From contig JAGAPI010000045.1 of NCBI GenBank assembly GCA_017623335.1, positions 1 to 10,213 on the forward strand: DNA of 10,213 nt, given 5' to 3'. A model generated the notes under the pieces. The model ran no database searches, was not told where the DNA came from, and was given only the letters and a program-made list of their open reading frames with translations. Source of the stretch: Prevotella sp. (lineage in GTDB: Bacteria > Bacteroidota > Bacteroidia > Bacteroidales > Bacteroidaceae). Each line of letters begins with the position of its first letter. Positions within the stretch are counted from its first letter, which is position 1. Shown here in pieces: positions 1 to 7,075 of the stretch. A program made the translations under genes and the position numbers.

Positions 1-1
1 A

Positions 2-2173
2 GAACATCTTTCTTTCGTGACTATATCATTGAAAGGCACAACAATAGGAACAACAACAGACGCAACAGGACACTATCATCTTGTAAATCTGCCTGAAGGG
101 GATTTTACAGTGGAAGTATCATTGGTTGGATATAAAAGCGTTAAGCAAAGTATCAAACTTGTGAAAGGAAAAACCGTTGAGCTGAATTTTGAGATTGAGG
201 AAGACATGGTTTCATTAGAAGATGTGGTTGTGTCAGCCAACAGAAGCGAGACAAAACGCCGCATGGCACCCACTCTTGTGAATGTGATGAGCATGAAAAC
301 CTTTGAGTACACCAATTCATGCAATCTGGCGCAAGGCTTAAACTTTCAGCCAGGCGTGAGAGTGGGAAACAACTGTCAGAACTGTGGTTTCCAACAGGTG
401 AGAATCAACGGTCTTGAAGGTCCATACACCCAAATCCTTATCGACTCACGTCCTATATTCAGCGCACTGTCGGGAGTGTATGGACTTGAGCAGATTCCCG
501 CAAACATGATTGACCGTGTGGAGATTATGCGTGGCGGCGGTTCTGCCCTGTTCGGTTCTTCAGCCATTGCCGGCACAATCAACATCATCACAAAAGAACC
601 ATTAAGAAACTCAGCCCAGATATCACATACGCTCACAAGCATTTATGACGCTTCGGCCATTGACAACAACACCACCCTTAACGCATCTCTTGTAACAGAT
701 GACCATAAAATGGGAATTGCCATATTCGGGCAAAACAGGTCAAGAGGCGGATATGACCACAACGGCGACGGATACACGGAGCTTCCCGAGCTCAACAACC
801 AAACCGTAGGCATGCGCTCATACATCAAGACAAGCACATACTCAAAACTCTCTTTCGAATATCACCATCTTCAGGAATACAGAAGAGGCGGCGATATGCT
901 CAACCGTCCCCCTCACGAGGCTAACATCGCTGAACAGGTGAGACACAGCATAAACACAGGAGGTGTAAAGTTCGACCTTTTCACCCCCAGCGAAAAACAC
1001 CATTTGAGCGTATTCACATCGGCACAACACATTGACAGAGAAAGTTATTATGGAGGCGGTCAGGATCCTAAGGCATACGGAACAACAAAAGACCTGACAT
1101 TCGTAGCTGGAGCACAATATGTGTACAGAGCCGACAAATGCTGGTTCATGCCTGCCGATTTCACAGCAGGTGTGGAATATAATCAGGATAATCTTGAAGA
1201 CAGTCAATTGGGATATGACAGATTTATCACACAGAAAGTTAAAATCGGAAGCATGTTTGCACAAAATGAATGGAAGAACGACATGTGGAGCTTCCTGATT
1301 GGAGCCCGGCTCGACAAGCACAGCATGCTCGACAATCCGGTATTCAGTCCACGTGCAAATCTGCGTTTCAACCCCAATGAGAACATCAATCTGCGCGCCA
1401 GCTACTCATTCGGTTTCCGTGCCCCACAGGCATTCGACGAAGACCTTCATATAGAAAATGTTGGCGGAACTGTTTCCATAATACGCCTGGCAGACAATCT
1501 TGAGGAGGAAAAGTCACAAAGCATAAGTGTTTCGGCAGACATGTACCACAATTGGGGAAACTGGCAGGGAAATCTTCTTATTGAGGGCTTTTTCACAGAC
1601 ATTGACGACGTATTTGCCATTACAGAAATAGGAAAAGAAAATGGAATCATTATCCTGGAACGTGGAAATGAGAGTGGAGCAAATGTATATGGCATGACTA
1701 TCGAGGGCAAACTGGCATGGCGCAACAAATGGCAGATGCAGGCTGGATTTACCCTGCAGAACGCTCAATACAAGGAAGCACGCTCATGGGATGACGGTGG
1801 AGTTGCTGAAGAAAAGAGAATGTTCCGCACTCCAGATGCTTACGGATATTTCACAACGACATACACTCCAATCAAACCTCTTAACATTTCATTGTCGGGA
1901 ACATATACGGGCAGTATGCTTGTAGAGCACCATGCCGGTTACATCACAGCAAACCGTACAAAAAAGACCAAAGGGTTCATGGATTTGGGAATCAAAGCGT
2001 CATACGAATTCAAGCTGTACAAAGGAACCATGCTTCAGATTAACGCTGGCATTCAAAACATATTCAATGCCTATCAAAACGATTTTGACAAATATGCCGA
2101 CAGAGACTCCGGGTATATTTACGGTCCGGGAATGCCACGCTCAATATATGCCGGAGTGAAACTAAGCTACTAA
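2..2173 (+). CDS. TonB-dependent outer-membrane receptor, 5'-truncated
   Basis: An energy-coupled outer-membrane importer whose N-terminus lies outside the window. The frame is open from base 2; the GTG at 17 is an internal Val, not a start. Residues here count from that codon. Residues 1-60 are the end of a carboxypeptidase-regulatory-like domain (GTTTDATGHYHLVNLPEG, then SLVGYKS). EDVVVSANR (69-76) leads into the plug domain (about 80-195), which has RINGLEGPYTQILIDSRP, RVEIMRGGGSALFGSSAIAG and INIITK. The remainder is the beta-barrel, with FGFRAPQAF near 465-473 and a C-terminal aromatic residue (KLSY). The plug carries a paired-cysteine motif, NNCQNCGF (118-125). The substrate cannot be read from the sequence; haem, cobalamin, siderophore or metal complexes are all possible. 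No SusD-like partner follows, which argues against a SusCD glycan system. A strong terminator follows the stop. Confidence 0.93.
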   Translation, partial: EHLSFVTISLKGTTIGTTTDATGHYHLVNLPEGDFTVEVSLVGYKSVKQSIKLVKGKTVELNFEIEEDMVSLEDVVVSANRSETKRRMAPTLVNVMSMKTFEYTNSCNLAQGLNFQPGVRVGNNCQNCGFQQVRINGLEGPYTQILIDSRPIFSALSGVYGLEQIPANMIDRVEIMRGGGSALFGSSAIAGTINIITKEPLRNSAQISHTLTSIYDASAIDNNTTLNASLVTDDHKMGIAIFGQNRSRGGYDHNGDGYTELPELNNQTVGMRSYIKTSTYSKLSFEYHHLQEYRRGGDMLNRPPHEANIAEQVRHSINTGGVKFDLFTPSEKHHLSVFTSAQHIDRESYYGGGQDPKAYGTTKDLTFVAGAQYVYRADKCWFMPADFTAGVEYNQDNLEDSQLGYDRFITQKVKIGSMFAQNEWKNDMWSFLIGARLDKHSMLDNPVFSPRANLRFNPNENINLRASYSFGFRAPQAFDEDLHIENVGGTVSIIRLADNLEEEKSQSISVSADMYHNWGNWQGNLLIEGFFTDIDDVFAITEIGKENGIIILERGNESGANVYGMTIEGKLAWRNKWQMQAGFTLQNAQYKEARSWDDGGVAEEKRMFRTPDAYGYFTTTYTPIKPLNISLSGTYTGSMLVEHHAGYITANRTKKTKGFMDLGIKASYEFKLYKGTMLQINAGIQNIFNAYQNDFDKYADRDSGYIYGPGMPRSIYAGVKLSY

Positions 2174-2206
2174 ATTATTAATAATACTTGCCTAATGTTA
2201 AGAAAT

Positions 2207-2240
2207 AGGGATTTTCCGCATACAAAATGCGGAAATCCCT
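2207..2240 (+). terminator. Rho-independent terminator of the receptor gene
   Basis: GGGATTTTCCGCAT (2208-2221) pairs with ATGCGGAAATCCC (2227-2239) around the loop ACAAA. One T is bulged, and an extra A-T pair (2207/2240) closes the base. A short T-rich stretch follows (TTTGCTGTTT). It lies 33 bases after the receptor stop, so it should end that transcript. Confidence 0.82.
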
Positions 2241-2270
2241 TTGCTGTTTAAAATAAATGTTGTAAATTTG
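2240..2270 (+). promoter_or_regulatory. Bacteroidetes-type promoter of the small barrel gene
   Basis: TTTG (2240-2243) and TAAATTTG (2263-2270) are 19 bases apart, matching the known Bacteroidetes -33/-7 consensus (TTTG, about 19-21 bases, TAnnTTTG). The -7 box ends 33 bases before the ATG at 2304. The -33 box coincides with the T-rich tail of the preceding terminator. Confidence 0.78.
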
Positions 2271-2303
2271 CAGCGAGTTTAAAAATTCAAATAAAAAAAC
2301 GCA

Positions 2304-2969
2304 ATGAAAAGAACATCACTCATATTGACGGCACTGATGCTTGTCATGACAGTCTGTGCACAGGGATGGAGAAACCAGTATCATTCACAGAACAACAGCC
2401 GACACGACTACAGAAGCAATGACGTTTACTACGGTCTGCGCCTCGGTATGGCAATATCAAGTGTAAGCAGCGATGCCAAAAACCTCAACGCCAACGGCTC
2501 GAAGACAGGCATAAACATAGGTGCGGTGGCTGGATTTCAGTTATCTTCCGAGGCTCCTGTATATCTTGAGTCGGGACTGTTCTACACAGCCAAGGGCGGC
2601 AACGGCAAGAACAACGATGCCGGCAGGACTAAGTTTTCCTATGACCTGAACTATCTCGAAGTGCCTATTTTGCTGAAATACAGCATTGAACTGGACTACG
2701 ACCTTGAGATTCAGCCGCTGGCTGGCGGATATTTTGCATACGGTGTAGGCGGCAAGTTCAAGGACTACGGCGACCGTCAGATAGACTACTCATTCAACGA
2801 GGATGCCTTCAAGCGCTTCGATGCCGGTCTGCGCATTGGCTGCGGTCTGGAGTATCAGGTTCTGTATGCCGAGGCTTTCTATGAGTTTGGCTTGACCAAC
2901 ATCTGCCACGACTATTTTGACAAGGCTCACACAGGAGCATTCTACCTCAACGTGGGTGTGAACTTCTAA
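2304..2969 (+). CDS. Small outer-membrane beta-barrel protein (PorT/OMP_b-brl_2-like)
   Basis: A 221-residue secreted barrel protein. Residues 1-19 form a signal peptide (MKRTS followed by a hydrophobic core), with likely signal peptidase I cleavage after A19 (VCA/QG). C18 is not in a good lipobox because Val precedes it. A short Gln/Asn/Arg-rich linker follows. From about residue 43 alternating strands resemble the 'outer membrane protein beta-barrel' family: YYGLRLGMAISS, AVAGFQLSSEAPVYLESGLFY, YLEVPILLKYSI, LQ/LEIQPLAGGYF-type strands, RFDAGLRIGCGLEYQ and a terminal strand ending in VGVNF with C-terminal Phe. The size suits an 8-stranded barrel. A good promoter lies just upstream, so it is probably transcribed on its own rather than with the receptor. 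No clear terminator follows, so read-through towards the transporter gene is possible. Its specific role is unknown. Confidence 0.87.
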   Translation: MKRTSLILTALMLVMTVCAQGWRNQYHSQNNSRHDYRSNDVYYGLRLGMAISSVSSDAKNLNANGSKTGINIGAVAGFQLSSEAPVYLESGLFYTAKGGNGKNNDAGRTKFSYDLNYLEVPILLKYSIELDYDLEIQPLAGGYFAYGVGGKFKDYGDRQIDYSFNEDAFKRFDAGLRIGCGLEYQVLYAEAFYEFGLTNICHDYFDKAHTGAFYLNVGVNF

Positions 2970-2993
2970 ACTTGTCATAGTAATATAAATTTG
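2964..2993 (+). promoter_or_regulatory. Possible promoter of the SulP transporter gene
   Basis: TAAATTTG (2986-2993) is a full match to the Bacteroidetes -7 element. At the expected 19-base spacing upstream there is only TTC (2964-2966), not TTG, and it lies in the last codon of the barrel gene. If used, it would give a leader of roughly 115 bases containing the inverted repeat at 3003-3047. Confidence 0.4.
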
Positions 2994-3002
2994 TCCTCCT
3001 TT

Positions 3003-3047
3003 TTTAAATTAAATAAAGCTGTCCAGAGGGACAGCGCAAAATTTAAA
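3003..3047 (+). promoter_or_regulatory. Nested inverted repeat in the SulP gene leader
   Basis: An outer stem, TTTAAATT (3003-3010) with AATTTAAA (3040-3047), encloses a perfect 7-bp GC-rich inner stem, GCTGTCC (3018-3024) with GGACAGC (3029-3035), loop AGAG. The internal loop is asymmetric, 7 and 4 bases. No U-tract follows, so a simple terminator is unlikely. A 5' untranslated regulatory or stabilising structure is possible; function not established. Confidence 0.4.
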
Positions 3048-3115
3048 GACAACAGGTAGCTATAGACTTTCTAAGGTGGAAAAGATTGTTTTTAGGATAA
3101 TATATTTTAGAAAAA

Positions 3116-4834
3116 ATGGAAACGCAACAAGTAAAGGCAAAGGCAAAGGAAGCCTTGGTTTTGAGGCCAAAACTTATTGAGACATTAAAGAATTACAACA
3201 GAAAATCATTCACACAGGACCTCATGGCGGGTATAATTGTGGGCATCGTTGCCCTGCCGCTCGCCATTGCCTTCGGTATTGCCAGCGGCGTGAGTCCCGA
3301 GAAAGGAATCATCACCGCCATCGTGGCAGGTCTGCTTATCTCGGTGTTCGGCGGCAGCAAAGTACAGATAGGCGGTCCTACGGGAGCATTCATCGTTATC
3401 ATCTACGGCATCATCCAGCAGTACGGCATTGAGGGTCTTACCATAGCCACACTCATGGCTGGAGCATTTCTAATTCTGTTCGGAGTACTGCATCTCGGCA
3501 CCATAATAAAGTATATTCCCTATCCTATTGTTGTGGGATTCACCAGCGGTATTGCCGTAACCATTTTTACCACACAGATAAAAGACCTCTTTGGACTGAC
3601 AATGGAGCATGTGCCGAGCGACTTCATTGAGAAATGGATAGCATACTTTCACGACATGGGCACCATCGACCTGTGGAGCTCGATAATCGGCGTGGCAAGC
3701 GTGGCTATTATCGCAGTCACACCCAAGTTCTCGAAAAAGATTCCCGGCTCGCTCATCGCCATTATAATAATGACCGTCGGGGCATTGCTGCTCAAGCAGT
3801 TTGCCGGAGTCACCAGCATTGAGACCATCGGCGACCGCTTTTCAATAAGCAACCAGCTGCCCTCGGCACAAGTGCCCGAAATGTCGTGGGAGACCATAAA
3901 GAGCCTTGTCACCCCGGCTCTGACTATTGCCATTCTCGGTGCCATCGAGAGCCTGCTCTCTGCAACAGTTGCCGACGGTGTGATAGGCGACCATCATGAC
4001 TCCAACACCGAGCTGATAGCTCAGGGTGTGGCAAACCTTGCCACTCCGCTCTTCGGCGGTATCCCAGCCACTGGAGCCATAGCCCGTACCATGACCAACA
4101 TCAACAACGGTGGACGCTCGCCCATTGCAGGCATCATCCACGCCGCAGTTCTGCTGCTCATATTCCTGTTCCTAATGCCTCTGGCACAGTACATTCCTAT
4201 GGCATGTCTCGCCGGCGTACTGGTGGTAGTGAGCTATGGAATGTGCGGCTGGCGCTCGTTCATGGCTCTGCTGAAGAATCCGAAGAGCGACGTAATCGTG
4301 CTGCTGATAACTTTCTTCCTCACAATAATCTTCGACCTCACCGTGGCAATCGAGGTGGGACTCATCATTGCCTGTCTGCTCTTCATGAAGCGTATGGCAG
4401 AGAGCACCGACGTGAAGGTGGTGCTCGACGAGATTAACCCTGAGGACGAGGACACCGACATGCGCATGGGCAACCTTGAGCATCTCACCATCCCCCAGGG
4501 TGTTGAGGTGTACGAAATCAACGGTCCATACTTCTTCGGTGCCGGCAACAAGTTTGAGGAAATAATGGGACGCTTCGGCGACCGTCCGAAGGTGCGCATC
4601 ATCAGAATGCGTAAGGTGCCGTTCATCGACTCAACGGGCATTCACAACCTCACCAACCTTTGCATTATGTCACAAAACGACGGCATCAAGATTGTGCTGT
4701 CGGGAGTAAATCCAAAGGTGCAGGCTACCCTCCACAAGGCAGGCTTCGACACACTGCTCGGCAGCGATAACATATGCAGCCACATCAACATTGCATTGGC
4801 AAAAGCCGCTGAGATAGTTAAAAGTGAAGAATGA
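3116..4834 (+). CDS. SulP-family anion transporter with STAS domain
   Basis: A 572-residue inner-membrane anion transporter of the SulP (SLC26) family. The N-terminal 30 residues are cytosolic. About residues 35-425 are the multi-helix transport domain: GIVALPLAIAFGIASG (43-58), the family's substrate-site region QIGGPTGAF (84-92), the IESLLSATVADG segment (277-288), and GGIPATGAIARTMTNINNGG (314-333). The STAS domain spans about 462-565 and contains FIDSTGIHNL (503-512), the conserved STAS loop. Members carry sulfate, bicarbonate or dicarboxylates; the sequence does not decide which, and no sulfate-assimilation or carbonic anhydrase gene is adjacent. The start follows an A-rich stretch and precedes a basic segment, as expected. 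The last three codons (Ser-Glu-Glu) and the TGA stop lie inside the 14-bp tandem repeats of the following intergenic element, so the original C-terminus may have been altered by repeat arrival. Confidence 0.95.
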   Translation: METQQVKAKAKEALVLRPKLIETLKNYNRKSFTQDLMAGIIVGIVALPLAIAFGIASGVSPEKGIITAIVAGLLISVFGGSKVQIGGPTGAFIVIIYGIIQQYGIEGLTIATLMAGAFLILFGVLHLGTIIKYIPYPIVVGFTSGIAVTIFTTQIKDLFGLTMEHVPSDFIEKWIAYFHDMGTIDLWSSIIGVASVAIIAVTPKFSKKIPGSLIAIIIMTVGALLLKQFAGVTSIETIGDRFSISNQLPSAQVPEMSWETIKSLVTPALTIAILGAIESLLSATVADGVIGDHHDSNTELIAQGVANLATPLFGGIPATGAIARTMTNINNGGRSPIAGIIHAAVLLLIFLFLMPLAQYIPMACLAGVLVVVSYGMCGWRSFMALLKNPKSDVIVLLITFFLTIIFDLTVAIEVGLIIACLLFMKRMAESTDVKVVLDEINPEDEDTDMRMGNLEHLTIPQGVEVYEINGPYFFGAGNKFEEIMGRFGDRPKVRIIRMRKVPFIDSTGIHNLTNLCIMSQNDGIKIVLSGVNPKVQATLHKAGFDTLLGSDNICSHINIALAKAAEIVKSEE

Positions 4835-4957
4835 AGAGTGAAGAATGAAGAGTGAAGAAACGTAAGTTCGACGAAGTCAATGAACAGTGAAGAGTGTTAA
4901 AAATATTTTATTTTCTTACAATTCTTCATTCTTCATTCTTCACTCTTCATTTTTTTT
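4831..4957 (+). terminator. Long-armed hairpin with T-run after the SulP gene
   Basis: Bases 4831-4859 pair with 4922-4950 over 29 positions, 28 Watson-Crick and one G-U wobble. The loop is about 62 bases, and an eight-T run (4950-4957) follows. It could terminate the transporter transcript, but the loop is far larger than in a typical intrinsic terminator, so the role is inferred. Confidence 0.5.
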
Positions 4958-4967
4958 ACTACCTTTG
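4939..4967 (+). promoter_or_regulatory. Promoter of rpsA
   Basis: TACCTTTG (4960-4967) is a textbook Bacteroidetes -7 element, followed by CA. At 18 bases upstream there is TTC (4939-4941) instead of TTG, inside the G-free arm of the repeat element. The predicted leader of about 60 bases is A/T-rich, with a weak ATAAAG/CTTTAT hairpin (4990-5006) and no Shine-Dalgarno sequence. Confidence 0.72.
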
Positions 4968-5034
4968 CACCCGATTTTTTACAATTCACATAAAGTCTAA
5001 CTTTATTAATTACAAAAAAAACAAAATTTAAATT

Positions 5035-6807
5035 ATGTCAGAATTAACAAAAAACGTTCAGCCATTGGACAACTTCAATTGGGAAGAGTTTGAAAATGGC
5101 TCACAGGCAGGTGTCAGCAAGGAAGAGCAGGACAAAGCCTACAACGAAACCCTCAACAAGGTGGTAGAGCACCAGGTGACAGAGGGAACCGTAATCTCTG
5201 TAGACAAGAAAGAGGTTATCGTAAACATCGGCTACAAGAGCGATGGTATCATCTCAGCAAGCGAGTTCCGCTACAACCCAGACCTGAAGGTAGGCGACAA
5301 GGTTGAGGTGTATGTTGAGAACCAGGAGGACAAGAAGGGTCAGCTGATCCTTTCTCACAAGAAGGCACGCCAGAGCAAGAGCTGGGAGCGTGTCAATGCA
5401 GCTCTCGAAGGCGAGGAAATCGTACAAGGCTACATCAAGTGCCGCACTAAGGGCGGTATGATTGTTGACGTGTTTGGAATCGAGGCATTCCTCCCAGGAA
5501 GCCAGATTGACGTTCACCCAATACGCGACTACGACCAGTTCGTTGGCAAGACAATGGAATTCAAGATCGTTAAGATCAATCAGGAATACAAGAACGTTGT
5601 TGTTTCTCACAAGGCTCTCATCGAGGCTGAGCTTGAGGCACAGAAGAAGGAGATTATCTCTAAGCTGGAGAAGGGTCAGATTCTTGAGGGTACCGTTAAG
5701 AACATCACCACTTACGGTGTATTCATCGACCTCGGCGGTGTTGACGGTCTCATCCACATCACAGACCTCTCTTGGGGTCGTGTTGACGATCCGCACAAGG
5801 TGGTTGAGCTTGACCAGAAAATCAACGTTGTTATCATTGACTTCGATGACGAGAAGAAGCGCATTGCTCTCGGCTTGAAGCAGCTCACCCCACATCCATG
5901 GGATGCACTTGACGAGAACCTTAAGGTTGGCGACAAGATTAAGGGTACCGTTGTGGTTATCGCCGACTACGGTGCATTCGTTGAGGTACAGCCGGGCGTT
6001 GAGGGTCTCATCCACGTTTCTGAGATGTCATGGAGCCAGCACCTGCGCTCAGCTCAGGACTTCCTGAAGGTTGGCGACGAGGTAGAGGCTGTTATCCTCA
6101 CTCTCGACCGCGATGAGCGTAAGATGAGCCTTGGTCTGAAGCAGCTCAAGGAAGATCCATGGGAAGCTATCGAGGTTAAGTATCCTGTTGGCAGCAAGCA
6201 CACTGCAAAGGTTCGCAACTTCACTAACTTCGGTGTGTTCGTAGAGCTTGAGGAGGGTGTTGACGGTCTTATCCACATCAGCGACCTCTCTTGGACAAAG
6301 AAGGTAAAGCATCCTTCAGAGTTCACACAGACTGGTGCAGCCATCGACGTGATGGTACTCGACATCGACAAGGAGAACCGTCGTCTGAGTCTCGGTCACA
6401 AGCAGCTTGAGGACAACCCATGGGATGTATTCGAGGAGAAGTACACTGTGGGCAGCATCCACAACGGCAAGATTACCGAGATGCTTGAGAAGGGCGCTGT
6501 TATCTCTCTTGAGAACGGCGTAGAGGGATTTGCCACACCTAAGCACCTGGTTAAGCAGGACGGCACTCAGGCACAGCAGGGCGAGGAGCTCGAATTCAAG
6601 GTTATCGAGTTCAACAAGGACAGCAAGCGCATCATCCTCTCTCACAGCCGTACATTCGAGGACGCTCAGCGTGAGGAGAAGCGTGCAGCCCGCAAGCCAC
6701 GTGCAAAGAAGGAAGAGACTGTTAAGATTGAGAACCAGCCAGCAGCTACAACTCTCGGCGACATCGACGTGCTCGCTCAGTTGAAGGCTCAGATGGAAGG
6801 CAAATAA
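5035..6807 (+). CDS. rpsA: 30S ribosomal protein S1
   Basis: This 590-residue protein binds mRNA on the small ribosomal subunit and helps load it for translation initiation. Six S1 (OB-fold) RNA-binding domains can be traced at about residues 47-110, 128-193, 215-284, 300-371, 386-457 and 472-540. Domains 3-5 show the canonical pattern most clearly (TYGVFIDLGGVDGLIHITDLSW, shortened forms DYGAFVEV...GLIHVSEMSW and NFGVFVEL...GLIHISDLSW). Domains 1, 2 and 6 are more divergent, as is usual for S1, where the first two contact the ribosome. A basic, Ala-rich tail (about 545-560) and a short acidic/helical end (LGDIDVLAQLKAQMEGK) follow. Codon choice is strongly biased, fitting a highly expressed gene, and this bias also produces long antisense open frames. 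It has its own promoter and terminator and looks monocistronic. Because Shine-Dalgarno use is rare in this phylum, S1 is expected to matter especially for mRNA recruitment (inference). Confidence 0.97.
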   Translation: MSELTKNVQPLDNFNWEEFENGSQAGVSKEEQDKAYNETLNKVVEHQVTEGTVISVDKKEVIVNIGYKSDGIISASEFRYNPDLKVGDKVEVYVENQEDKKGQLILSHKKARQSKSWERVNAALEGEEIVQGYIKCRTKGGMIVDVFGIEAFLPGSQIDVHPIRDYDQFVGKTMEFKIVKINQEYKNVVVSHKALIEAELEAQKKEIISKLEKGQILEGTVKNITTYGVFIDLGGVDGLIHITDLSWGRVDDPHKVVELDQKINVVIIDFDDEKKRIALGLKQLTPHPWDALDENLKVGDKIKGTVVVIADYGAFVEVQPGVEGLIHVSEMSWSQHLRSAQDFLKVGDEVEAVILTLDRDERKMSLGLKQLKEDPWEAIEVKYPVGSKHTAKVRNFTNFGVFVELEEGVDGLIHISDLSWTKKVKHPSEFTQTGAAIDVMVLDIDKENRRLSLGHKQLEDNPWDVFEEKYTVGSIHNGKITEMLEKGAVISLENGVEGFATPKHLVKQDGTQAQQGEELEFKVIEFNKDSKRIILSHSRTFEDAQREEKRAARKPRAKKEETVKIENQPAATTLGDIDVLAQLKAQMEGK

Positions 6808-6838
6808 TCTTATTTGACTCACAACATCTATAAATAAT

Positions 6839-6878
6839 AATCCGCAATGCCCATAAGGGTGTTGCGGATTTTCTTTTA
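6839..6878 (+). terminator. Rho-independent terminator of rpsA
   Basis: AATCCGCAATGCCC (6839-6852) pairs with GGGTGTTGCGGATT (6857-6870): 12 Watson-Crick pairs and two G-U wobbles around the loop ATAA. The T-rich run TTTTCTTTT follows. It starts 32 bases after the rpsA stop. Confidence 0.9.
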
Positions 6879-6884
6879 TACAAA

Positions 6885-6992
6885 CCTAAGATAAACAACA
6901 AAGTATCTTAAGATAAACGGCAAAGTATCTTAGGATAAAAGGCAAAGTATCTTAGGATAAAAGGCAAAGTATCTTAGGATAAAAGGCAAAGT
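6885..6992 (+). repeat. 22-bp tandem repeat array
   Basis: Four full head-to-tail units lie at 6900-6921, 6922-6943, 6944-6965 and 6966-6987. The last three are identical (AAAGTATCTTAGGATAAAAG then GC); the first differs at two positions. Partial units flank the array (6885-6899 and 6988-6992). Each unit centres on a palindrome-like TATCTTAGGATA; in the first full unit it is a perfect palindrome, TATCTTAAGATA. There are no spacers, so this is not a CRISPR array. It sits in the convergent gap between rpsA and the DUF3127 gene, between two terminators. Function unknown. Confidence 0.92.
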
Positions 6993-7011
6993 CATTTATA
7001 ATGCTTATAAC

Positions 7012-7047
7012 AAAAAAGGTGTAAGTCTTATTGACTTACACCTTTTA
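7012..7047. terminator. Bidirectional terminator, DUF3127 gene and rpsA
   Basis: AAAAGGTGTAAGTC (7014-7027) and GACTTACACCTTTT (7033-7046) form a perfect 14-bp stem with the loop TTATT. A-rich sequence on the left and T-rich on the right give a U-tail in either direction. It lies 29 bases beyond the minus-strand DUF3127 stop and can also act as a backup for rpsA transcripts. Confidence 0.88.
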
Positions 7048-7075
7048 ATTATTTTATACAACAAGAGCCTCTTAA

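Larger units (their letters stand above)
4810..4967 (+). repeat. Strand-asymmetric intergenic repeat element, copy 1
   Basis: A C-free arm (4810-4860) contains 14-bp tandem repeats (AGTGAAGAATGAAG at 4823-4836 and 4837-4850, partial third copy 4851-4859). A core follows (4855-4895, CGTAAGTTCGACGAAGTCAA region), then a G-free arm (4897-4966) with repeated TTCATTC/TTCACTC units. The two arms are near-perfect inverted repeats. The 41-bp core recurs at 8804-8844 with three differences. The element begins inside the 3' end of the SulP gene and ends in the rpsA promoter. It has no coding capacity; it looks like a dispersed non-coding repeat. Confidence 0.8.

Noticed and set aside
17..19. GTG at 17 as the start of the receptor gene.
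   Set aside because: The frame is open to the window edge, and the sequence is mid-domain (carboxypeptidase-regulatory-like), so the true start lies upstream.
842..1321. A 159-codon open frame antisense to the receptor gene.
   Set aside because: No family resemblance and no promoter or leader; the sense frame is a clear TonB-dependent receptor throughout.
3086..3108. TTG (3086-3088) with TATATTTT (3101-3108) as a promoter for the SulP gene.
   Set aside because: The spacing is only 12 bases, and the box ends almost at the start codon.
4831..4895. Tiny open frames beginning ATGAAGAGT inside the repeat arms.
   Set aside because: They end within a few codons and arise from the repeat units; nothing suggests translation.
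5254..6015. A 253-codon open frame antisense to rpsA, with others at 6316-6822 and 6049-6312.
   Set aside because: They lie wholly inside rpsA, are Leu/Val/Asn-rich without recognisable domains, and are explained by the strong codon bias and repeated domains of the sense gene.
6885..6992. The 22-bp array as a CRISPR.
   Set aside because: Units are directly adjacent with no spacers, and no cas gene is present.
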